A program made the translations under genes and the position numbers. 64,000 nt of DNA, from contig NZ_QPIW01000033.1 of assembly GCF_003339505.1 (NCBI RefSeq), positions 16,615-80,614 on the forward strand. Reading direction: 5' to 3'. Below are positions 15,931-23,687 of the stretch, one piece after another (within the stretch, counting starts at the first letter, position 1; each line of letters starts with the position of its first letter). The notes below the pieces were generated by a model. The model searched no databases. It was not told the DNA's origin and was given only the letters and a program-made list of their open reading frames with translations. The stretch comes from Runella aurantiaca (lineage in GTDB: Bacteria > Bacteroidota > Bacteroidia > Cytophagales > Spirosomataceae).

Positions 15931-17655
15931 TTATTTATATCTAAACACTTTGAATCGCATTACTTTGAACTCCTCTGTATTAGGAAATGCGACAGCCGCA
16001 ATGCTTGGGTCTTTTTTGAAGCCAAAGCCAGCGTCGCCACCCATACTGGTAAAAGACTCGTCACCATTGAGTCGGCGAGTTGCTTTCCAGACATCATTGT
16101 CAAAGTATCCCTCCTCCATCAATTCAATATCTAAAAATGGTAAAGATGGATTGGGTGCTTTTGCTTTGAGTTCAATGTTAAAATGTTTGCCGACAATGAT
16201 AAATTCATCAGGTCCAATGTTTATCAATATTCCGCCTGCCACTTCAGGTTTTGGGTCTTTTGAAGGAAAACCCGCAAAAACCAAATTAAAATCAATAATT
16301 GTTTTGCCAATATTTGCTCTGATGGCATAATCTCCCAAATCAAAACTTTGCGTAGGTTTATTTTTATCTAATAAAATACCTGTCATTTTATCGGTACTTT
16401 GGTACTTCAAAATCACGTCTTTTACTCTTGAGAGTGCCTTGTAGGTAGGAGTAAAAGGGTCTTCTTCTGGCGACATATCATCAATGCCAAAAGGTGAAAA
16501 ACCTATAATTTCTTGACTTCCGAAGGCATACATACCCTCAAATGTAGCAGTATTGTGATGCCCAATTTCAGGTACAAAAACGGCGTTTCCATCTCTCCGA
16601 TAGGTTTCAATTACCTCATTGGCACCAGAAATATAAATATCGGGTACAATCATATCAACGGCAGGGGCAGCCAATCGCCAAAAATCTAAGGTGTGTGGTA
16701 TAGGCCCACCTGTTGGATATTTACCTGGAAAAGCCAATTTGGGTTGTTTTATCCAAGCATTGACGAACATCGGAATTGGGTATTCTGATTTGCCTGCCTC
16801 GGCTACGGCACCCATATATCGGGCGTAATGGTAAACCGTAAACAATTCATCGGTTAAATAACTCAGATTTTTCCAGTTGGCCGTAGTGGTATCGTTTTTG
16901 CCAAAAACTGCTTCCCAATTGCCTTTGGTTTTACTTCCGTTGGCTTTCCACACCTTTTCTAATTCAGGCTGTAGCTTATTGTTTTTCAGATAAGTGATTA
17001 CATCTGCTGGTACTTGAGATTGGTATAGTTTATCGCCAATATAGTCACGTGATGAATAAAAGATACCTACTTCGTTTTCAATTTGAGCCATGATGACGGT
17101 CTGCTCTTTTTGGTCAAATTCTTTGATGTGTTTCATCAAGGCTTTGAACGCTCTAGCGTCTGCTTTCATGGTTTCTTCGCCAAATGCAGAAAGAGTTTGT
17201 AGGGTTTTACCATTTTTATCTTTGGCATAAGGATATTTGTCGGGGTTGCGTTTTACCCAAGATGGCACGTAAGTAGAATAACCGTTTTTCCAAGTGGCAA
17301 ACCACAGAATTACAAGTTTTAGGTTTTGTTTTCGTAGGCCAACAATCATGCTATCAACCAATGCAAAATCAAAATTCCCTTCGGTTGGTTCTATCATTTC
17401 CCAATAAACAGGTGCTACTACTGTATTGAGGTTTTTCTTTTTCAATTGCTCCCAAATCGGACGCATATAGTCTGCATTTGAAGAAGAAGAATTGTGCAAC
17501 TCGCCACCCAAAATCAAAAAAGGCTTATTGTTCACCATTAATTGTGCTGTATTCCCTTTTTTCTGTAAATGAGGAATTTTACCATTCGTTTGAGCCATTA
17601 AACCGCTGTAGCTTAGGCAAAAACTTAAAATTGTTATAATTAATCTATAATTCAT
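15931..17655 (-). CDS. Exported GH35-like beta-galactosidase (DUF5597-type)
   Basis: Periplasmic glycosidase. Signal peptide 1-22 (ends GLMAQ). TIM barrel from about 35, with LILGGELHNSSSSNADYM and APVYWEMIEPTEGNFDF typical of GH35; acid/base candidate E195 (AQIENEVG) and nucleophile candidate E363 (FVPEIGHH). The C-terminal beta domain (about 450-574) matches the DUF5597 type seen in bacterial GH35-like proteins. It sits between the MFS transporter (105 bp upstream) and the TIM-barrel subunit (84 bp downstream), so I infer that it trims O-linked sugar from imported glycosides before uptake across the inner membrane. Confidence 0.87.
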   Translation of the reverse strand: MNYRLIITILSFCLSYSGLMAQTNGKIPHLQKKGNTAQLMVNNKPFLILGGELHNSSSSNADYMRPIWEQLKKKNLNTVVAPVYWEMIEPTEGNFDFALVDSMIVGLRKQNLKLVILWFATWKNGYSTYVPSWVKRNPDKYPYAKDKNGKTLQTLSAFGEETMKADARAFKALMKHIKEFDQKEQTVIMAQIENEVGIFYSSRDYIGDKLYQSQVPADVITYLKNNKLQPELEKVWKANGSKTKGNWEAVFGKNDTTTANWKNLSYLTDELFTVYHYARYMGAVAEAGKSEYPIPMFVNAWIKQPKLAFPGKYPTGGPIPHTLDFWRLAAPAVDMIVPDIYISGANEVIETYRRDGNAVFVPEIGHHNTATFEGMYAFGSQEIIGFSPFGIDDMSPEEDPFTPTYKALSRVKDVILKYQSTDKMTGILLDKNKPTQSFDLGDYAIRANIGKTIIDFNLVFAGFPSKDPKPEVAGGILINIGPDEFIIVGKHFNIELKAKAPNPSLPFLDIELMEEGYFDNDVWKATRRLNGDESFTSMGGDAGFGFKKDPSIAAVAFPNTEEFKVMRFKVFRYK

Positions 17656-17760
17656 TTCTAAAATTTTATTGAAAAAATATACTTATTGCTATTGAAATTT
17701 AACCCGAAAAATCAGGCTATTTCTTACAAAACTCTTTTATACTTACACCTCCAAAAAGAG

Positions 17761-18930
17761 TTATTCTTTATCAAAGATGAAGTTTACCACCACCATTACG
17801 AGGCAGATTACACCAAAAACAAGGAAGGCTTTTAGAATATCACCCGTTAAATTTCTGACAAAACCTACCACAAAAGGTGATACCGAAAGACCAAGGAAAA
17901 ATCCGCTGCTCCAAATACCCATGCCACGTCCTCTGTATTCGGTAGGAACAGACCTAAGCCCGAAAGCTATCAATACTGGAATTGCCATACCACAGCCCAC
18001 TTGTTGAATAACGGCACTGGCCATTACCGAGGTAAGGTCTGTGGCAAGGCCTACGCCTATAAGCCCGATCCCGATAAGCGTAAACATTAATCCAAACTGA
18101 ATTCGATTGCTTTTTGTACCCAATAACTTGAATAAGACAGCCCCCAAAGGAAGCATTAGGCTGGCTACTGCCGTAATCTTTCCGACTTCTTTTGGGTCAG
18201 AAATTCCGATTTTGTCTAAAGCAAGCGAAAAATGTAGGGTGTAAACATAATATAGAACAGAAGCAAAAAAGGTAGTTAAGAATACCTTTATTAAGGCTTT
18301 TTTAGAAAATTGAAAAAAAATATCCTTGTTATTGGCAATAGAAGGGGCTTTTTCGGTAGGTTCAAAAATAAAGAAATACGCCCCAATTGGGATAATAAGC
18401 GTAATCGCATAGAGTAAAAATGGATATTGCCAACCTAATGACGCCAACTGGCCGCTTCCTGTAATGACAAAGAACCCAACCAATGGGCCAACGATATTTT
18501 GAATCATCAACCAAGTATTGCGTTTGCTTTGCTCGAAATAATCGCCCAGAAGTATATTTGAAATGGTAAGTATGAAGGCTTCGCCAATACCTAATATAAG
18601 ACGACCAGCGATTAATGCACTGAAACTTTCAATAAAAAAGGGCAATACCCCACCAATAGCGTAAAGTATCGAGAAAATAATCAGTAGTTTTCGACGGCCA
18701 ATTTTATCAGCTAAAAACCCTGCATAAGGCCCAAATAAAGCCACACACAAACCTGGGGCTGAAATAACAAATGGTGCTAAAGTTTCAATATAAGGCACGT
18801 CTTTGAAGTGATTTCTCAAGGTAGGCACTACAGGCATGAGCGTAATCACGGCCATTACGGGCAAAATACTAACCAAAACTGTAATTATTCCCTGAGGTAT
18901 TCCAGCTTTTCTTGTCTGCGTGTTTGTCAT
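17761..18930 (-). CDS. MFS transporter, probable glycoside or sugar importer
   Basis: Inner-membrane protein with about 12 hydrophobic segments. Motif A (GFLADKIGRRKLL, about 72-84) follows TM2 and a related GLRSVPTEYRGRG occurs before TM9-10, as in drug or sugar MFS carriers. 389 aa is normal length. It stands between the TonB receptor (108 bp upstream) and the GH35-like gene, so I infer uptake of the glycoside rather than efflux. Substrate is unknown. Confidence 0.87.
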   Translation of the reverse strand: MTNTQTRKAGIPQGIITVLVSILPVMAVITLMPVVPTLRNHFKDVPYIETLAPFVISAPGLCVALFGPYAGFLADKIGRRKLLIIFSILYAIGGVLPFFIESFSALIAGRLILGIGEAFILTISNILLGDYFEQSKRNTWLMIQNIVGPLVGFFVITGSGQLASLGWQYPFLLYAITLIIPIGAYFFIFEPTEKAPSIANNKDIFFQFSKKALIKVFLTTFFASVLYYVYTLHFSLALDKIGISDPKEVGKITAVASLMLPLGAVLFKLLGTKSNRIQFGLMFTLIGIGLIGVGLATDLTSVMASAVIQQVGCGMAIPVLIAFGLRSVPTEYRGRGMGIWSSGFFLGLSVSPFVVGFVRNLTGDILKAFLVFGVICLVMVVVNFIFDKE

Positions 18931-19038
18931 ACTGTATCTATCGTTTATTTGTTGAAATCAATGTTAAAATGTCACGATTACCTTCTGTAAAATTTATTTA
19001 AAAAATGTAATCGTGACATTTCTAATTCCTGCTACCAT

Positions 19039-21891
19039 TTAGAATTTATATCTTAAAGTCAAGAAATAGGCTCTTGGCTGAACAGGCAAAATCTGAAAAA
19101 TTGAATTAGGAGCTGTTTGTCTTCTTTCTGGAGTAAAAGAATTGTGATTAAAACTATCCACTAATGCAAACTGCGATGTAGCCATCCAGTTCATTACACC
19201 TGTACTATTCGCCAAATTATTGATATTGGCCGTCAGAGATAATTTTTTAGTTAAATCATAACCTGCACTTAGGTTTAGCTGACCAAAGCCTGGGAGGTCA
19301 AAAACATTGGCTATGTTGGCTGGTCTTGCTCCCATATATTTGTAATTGAGCATCACGAAACCTTTCGAGAAGGTAAACATTGGCGTGATATTGGCCATCA
19401 ATTTTGGAATATTTACAGCACGATTTCCGTTAAAATTAGCAATTTTATCGTCTGTTTTACCGTTTGCACCCACGAGCCAGTTTTGCCATACCGTAGCCAC
19501 GCCATCTTGGTAAGTTGCATTGGCATTTAGACTAAAATTTTTGGTAAAGTTGATGTTTATTTCAGTTTCAAGCCCTAAAGTGCGGATTGAATTGTACACC
19601 ACTGGGGTATAGTAGCCCGAACCGTCTGTATCTTGGGCAAAAGTGGTAACAGGTATATCGCTAAGATTGCTGTAAAAAGGTATAACAGACCCTGAAGCTT
19701 TTTTTCCTTTAAATTTATATCCTAATTCAAACTGAGTGATTGTTTGAGCTTTTACTTCTGGACTGGCGGTAGGGTTTGTAAAGCTATCGTTATAAAATCC
19801 ATAGTCAGGGGCTTTTTGGCTGTTTGAAAAACGTGCATAAATTGAGTTTCCTCTATTCAAAAGGTAATTTATACCACCCGAATAGGAGAATAAGTTGAGT
19901 TTTGAATTGTAATTAACGGTTGTCCCTTTTACAAAATAACTATTGTCGTATAAAGTCTTGAGGTCTCCGTCCAATCCACCCGTAGCACCTGTTGGCGTTG
20001 GCACACCTATTTGATTGCCTCCCTTTACGCTGATATTTTCTATTCTAAGTCCTAAATCAATATTCAGTTTTTCTGTAGGCTGATAGCCATCATTGAAGAA
20101 AAACGCCACTTGATTTTGCTTTACATCTGCCGACCTAAATGCCAGACCACCACCCGAAAGGCGAGCATAGCCTTGAGCATTTGTAACTTTTTGAACTACA
20201 CCAGCGGGGCTTGTCCAAGTAATATCAAGTGGAGCGGCAAGGTTTTGAATTGGGCGAAGGGTAGAATTTGCCGTGCCTGCCACATCGGTAATAAAGTTGG
20301 TGAATGCCAAATAACTACCTGCTGTAAGCGAGTGTTTACCCACTTTTTTGTTTACCGTTATTTGGTCAATTACCTCACTCAAATGAGCCTTTGCATAATT
20401 TGTAAAATTATAAAGTAAGCCATTTGGCACAATATCTTGCCCTGGAAGGTTGTTTTTGGTAACCGTAAAACTTGGTCCTCTCGAAAAATCGGCAGAAACT
20501 GCTGCCAATTCTTGCCCAGTAGCTCTGTCTTTGAACGAAAACGTACCAGGACCAACCATTCCCATCAAAGCATAGGTCAATACACTTGTTAATGGCGTAG
20601 GAGTGGCCATAATCGTCAGGTCTTGTTCAATGCCTTTCAAAGACCCTCTTATATTATTCGAAATTGTCCAGCCGTTTTTCAGATTTAGGTTTAGTTCTGT
20701 ACCTAAAACTTTATCTTGGCTATGAATGAGTTTTGAAGGGTCGAAAGTATAAGAATCGGCCGTATTCCAAAGTGGTTGTACAGACCCGCCCGCAGGCAAC
20801 ATATAGCTGAAAGTATTTGAAAAACCGTTTACAATCGTTGGATTATCGTAGTTTTGGGCAGGAAGGTTTTGTGGAATACCGTTTCTATCATCCAAGATTT
20901 TTGCATAAATCTTCCACATACCACCGTTGGCCAGTTTTTTTACCAAATTGGCTTTTATCTGCCCCCCTTTGTTTTGAGCATACCCTGGGCTTCTCTGTCC
21001 TTCTGCATGGCGATAAAAACCACCAACATTATAGTACCAGCCATTTTTACCTAATTTCCCACCGAAATTAGCATCTAAGCGATTGAATAAGTTGATTCCA
21101 TCACCCTCTAAACCTACTTTGTAGGCAATTTCATTAACTGGCCTAAAACCTGTGTTTGAGATATAATTAAATATTCCACCGGGAGCGTTGTTTGATGCGA
21201 TGGCAGCCGAACCACCTCTAACTACCTCCAAATTTGCCAAAGTGGCGTCGGCCCGATAAAATCTGTCGGCCACCACAGTGCCTGAGGTAAGGTTTGTTAC
21301 TGGCAAACCATCTTCCATCAGCGATACATAATAATAACCATTTACGCCCGATGGCCCAAATTGATTGGCGTTTACACCTCTAGAATAAACGGTATTGTTT
21401 ATTTCTCCCAAAGCCGAATTTACAAATACACCTGGTGTAAAACTCAACAAATCGGCGGCACTATTGGGAGCTAATTTGGCGATTGTTTTACTATCAAGTT
21501 TACTAATCGCAATTGAAGATTCTAAGGCTGTACGCTTGTCAAATACACCCGTCACTACTACTTCTTCAAGGTTTGCTGTTGCTGATTTGAGGGTAACATC
21601 AATGGATTTCTGGTCGCTGATTGTAATTTCTTGTAATTCATAACCTACAAAGGAGAAAATAAGCGTTTGCGCTTTTCTGGCCTCGATAGAGTAATTTCCA
21701 TCTTTGTCGGTGGTTGTGCCTTTGGTTGTTCCTTTTATTACAATGCTTACGCCAGGTAGTGACTCGCCTTGGCCAGTAGTCACTTTCCCAGAAATGGTTT
21801 GCCCAATAGCAAAGCTACCCGACAGCATAAACAGAATCCCCCAAAACAGCGTATTTTGCCATCCGGATTGGTTGAAAGTAGTTTTTTTCAT
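19039..21891 (-). CDS. TonB-dependent receptor with carboxypeptidase-regulatory-like N-terminus
   Basis: Outer-membrane active importer. Signal peptide (ends FAIGQ); CarboxypepD_reg-like beta-sandwich (about 32-108, ISGKVTTGQGESLPGVSIVIKGTTKGTTTDKDG pattern); plug domain (about 110-240, EEVVVTGVFDKR..LEVVRGGSAAIASNNAPGGIFNYIS); 22-strand barrel ending FLTLRYKF with terminal Phe. No SusD gene follows, so it is a stand-alone receptor, as expected for small glycosides rather than polysaccharides. It is first in the minus-strand run ending with the AraC regulator. Promoter: TACTTTTG (-7 type) at 22036-22029, with a shared element 47 bp further upstream. Confidence 0.92.
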   Translation of the reverse strand: MKKTTFNQSGWQNTLFWGILFMLSGSFAIGQTISGKVTTGQGESLPGVSIVIKGTTKGTTTDKDGNYSIEARKAQTLIFSFVGYELQEITISDQKSIDVTLKSATANLEEVVVTGVFDKRTALESSIAISKLDSKTIAKLAPNSAADLLSFTPGVFVNSALGEINNTVYSRGVNANQFGPSGVNGYYYVSLMEDGLPVTNLTSGTVVADRFYRADATLANLEVVRGGSAAIASNNAPGGIFNYISNTGFRPVNEIAYKVGLEGDGINLFNRLDANFGGKLGKNGWYYNVGGFYRHAEGQRSPGYAQNKGGQIKANLVKKLANGGMWKIYAKILDDRNGIPQNLPAQNYDNPTIVNGFSNTFSYMLPAGGSVQPLWNTADSYTFDPSKLIHSQDKVLGTELNLNLKNGWTISNNIRGSLKGIEQDLTIMATPTPLTSVLTYALMGMVGPGTFSFKDRATGQELAAVSADFSRGPSFTVTKNNLPGQDIVPNGLLYNFTNYAKAHLSEVIDQITVNKKVGKHSLTAGSYLAFTNFITDVAGTANSTLRPIQNLAAPLDITWTSPAGVVQKVTNAQGYARLSGGGLAFRSADVKQNQVAFFFNDGYQPTEKLNIDLGLRIENISVKGGNQIGVPTPTGATGGLDGDLKTLYDNSYFVKGTTVNYNSKLNLFSYSGGINYLLNRGNSIYARFSNSQKAPDYGFYNDSFTNPTASPEVKAQTITQFELGYKFKGKKASGSVIPFYSNLSDIPVTTFAQDTDGSGYYTPVVYNSIRTLGLETEININFTKNFSLNANATYQDGVATVWQNWLVGANGKTDDKIANFNGNRAVNIPKLMANITPMFTFSKGFVMLNYKYMGARPANIANVFDLPGFGQLNLSAGYDLTKKLSLTANINNLANSTGVMNWMATSQFALVDSFNHNSFTPERRQTAPNSIFQILPVQPRAYFLTLRYKF

Positions 21892-22028
21892 ACTTTTGAA
21901 CGGTTTGATTTTTTTGAAAAAAAGATTGTCGTCTTTAATAAGTCGGAAAGCGAACCAAGCCGTTTCTATTCGCAGTAGGAACGGCTTTTTGCTGATAGTC
22001 TATTGACTTTTCCAATGAATTTCTTGGA

Positions 22029-22036
22029 CAAAAGTA
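22029..22036 (-). promoter_or_regulatory. Bacteroidota -7 promoter box of the TonB receptor operon
   Basis: TACTTTTG on the minus strand fits TAnnTTTG, about 140 bp before the receptor start. Confidence 0.5.
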
Positions 22037-22083
22037 GTTGTTGGGATAGTACAATTCATTACCAATATTCTGCTATTGACTGG

Positions 22084-22100
22084 CAAAATCAATCCATAAG
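22084..22100 (-). promoter_or_regulatory. Upstream element shared with the GH106 pseudogene promoter
   Basis: The 16-bp word CAAAATCAATCCATAA (plus strand) occurs here and again at 23550-23565. In both cases it begins 47-48 bp upstream of a TAnnTTTG box reading leftwards, so it is a candidate activator site. Confidence 0.55.
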
Positions 22101-22109
22101 GCATAAAAA

Positions 22110-22142
22110 AACGCTGCCAGCGTATTTCTTACTGGCAACGTT
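22110..22142 (-). terminator. Terminator of the GH106-like pseudogene
   Basis: On the minus strand a stem (AACG-TGCCAG / CTGGCA-CGTT, one unpaired base per side) is followed directly by TTTTTT. It lies 35 bp after the pseudogene's stop. Confidence 0.65.
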
Positions 22143-22176
22143 GGTTATTTAGGATTGAATAATAAAAAGCAGAAGG

Positions 22177-23467
22177 TCATTTAAGTTTCAACAGCTCCAA
22201 CCCCAATATTCCTGATTCTTTAGGCTTGGGTTCACCACCAAAACGTATCCCTTTGCTGGATATTTGTAGAATTTTTTGTTCTTTGGGTAGTTTGCTATCT
22301 CCTGCTATTCGATTATCCCCTTGGTTTGTGACCTTGATTTCAAGTTTATTTTTTCCTGTTTTTACCGCTTTGGCAATATCTGCTTTCCAGAGCGTTTTGA
22401 GCTCTAAACCGTTGACCGAAACAACCGCAATATCTCTCACCGTTCCTAAATCAAGCAAAAGGACCGAATTGGGTTTTAACTCCTCTTTTTGATTTTAAAC
22501 TCTTTGGAATACACCGCCGTACCACTGAAATATTTCACGCCTTCGTCGGGGTGATTGTGCCAAGAAGTCAATTCATTTAAAGTAACCTGTTTGGGTGCCC
22601 CCCAATTTTCGGGAAAATGCACCGCCCAACTACCCCGAATTGCCCCTAAATCAATGGTTTTACTTTCCTCGACACTGTATTCTTTCTGCGAAGTTGTTTT
22701 TTGAACAACAACAAAAACCGACTCCTGTGGCTCCAAATGAAGTTTTACGTTCGTCATCCCCTTTTCAATTTTGTACGAAAGAGCTTCAGTCGTGCCTTAG
22801 TCAGCTCGCCACAGTTCGGGCATTTTGCCCTCCATTCTGAAAGCTACCTCCAAATCTTCCACCTGATTACGCATGTTTAATCGGTTTTACGGTGCATCCA
22901 CGACAAACGGGTATTGGTATGTGGCAGGGTGTAGTCAACGTCTTTTTTCAGGCTTATTTGACCAAAAATACCCGACAGCGGAGCATTCCAGAAAACCCTG
23001 CCTTTTCTGTACGTATTTTGGTAAGTAAACCTGCCATCCGCTACGCTCCAAACTTCGTTGGCTTTGGTCGCGATTTCAATATCAACCTCAGGATAGCCAA
23101 TCAAGCTTGGCGATTTTTCGGGTTTAGGCCCCACCTATCGGCTTCGGCGGCGGTATGTTTGATGAGTTCAAACCACTCAGGGGTCATGTACTTGATTTTT
23201 TTTCGACGGTTTGGCCACCGCCAATGACTACATCAAAGGCTTGAAAACCGCCATACCCGTTCGATGCATCCATTCGAGGTCTTTGGTAATTCCTTCTTTG
23301 GTGATATTACTGCCCACTCAATGCCACCACACCACTAACTTAGCAGCATGAGGCGGGTTCTGAAAACTGGTTTTAAGCTGGTTGGTTTCTTGGGCAACTC
23401 CTTTTAAAAACAAGAGTGATAAGAGGACCACCATGTTCATCTTTATGATGTAAAAAATGCTTTTCAT
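22177..23467 (-). pseudogene. Decayed GH106-like alpha-L-rhamnosidase gene
   Basis: Reading leftwards from ATG 23467 the frame gives a signal peptide (VVLLSLLFLKGVAQE), then NPPHAAKLVVWWH, a TGA stop, and SNITKEGITKDLEWMHRTG, matching the start of the intact GH106-like protein at 58136-61438. Further frameshifts occur near 23250 and in an A8 run near 23185. At about 23105-23125 the N-terminal region jumps straight to C-terminal sequence (EKSPSLIGYPEV...ANEVWS), implying loss of roughly 700 codons. The C-terminal part has another in-frame TAA at about 22797 and a break near 22470, but keeps ELTSWHNHPDEGVKYFSGTAVYSKEF and LDLGTVRDIAVVSVNG. Total about 1.3 kb against 3.3 kb for the intact paralogue; not functional. 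Confidence 0.9.
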
Positions 23468-23495
23468 TATTTAATTTTTCTAATTATTTTTTGCA

Positions 23496-23503
23496 CAAAA
23501 ATA
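23496..23503 (-). promoter_or_regulatory. -7 promoter box of the GH106-like pseudogene
   Basis: TATTTTTG on the minus strand fits TAnnTTTG, 29 bp before the pseudogene start. Confidence 0.4.
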
Positions 23504-23549
23504 CGCTTATAAAGATAAGCTATCATATCAGAATCATGCCACAACATGT

Positions 23550-23565
23550 CAAAATCAATCCATAA
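23550..23565 (-). promoter_or_regulatory. Upstream element, second copy
   Basis: Exact copy of the 16-bp word at 22084, 47 bp upstream of the -7 box at 23503. The conserved spacing supports a shared activator site. Confidence 0.55.
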
Positions 23566-23633
23566 AGTGTTAATAAAAGCTACCAATAAGTAGTAGTGAT
23601 TTGCCTGCTTTTCTGATTTGGGTAAAAACAAAC

Positions 23634-23661
23634 GGGGAGATGGCGCAACGACCATCTCCCC
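23634..23661 (-). terminator. Terminator of the beta-barrel receptor gene
   Basis: Perfect 10-bp stem GGGGAGATGG / CCATCTCCCC with an 8-nt loop, followed on the minus strand by GTTTGTTTTT. Confidence 0.75.
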
Positions 23662-23687
23662 ATTCAGAAGCGTATAATCGGATTAAA

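Noticed and set aside
22177..23134. Three separate small genes
   Set aside because: Each reads as a piece of one GH106-like protein in order; they are fragments of one broken gene.
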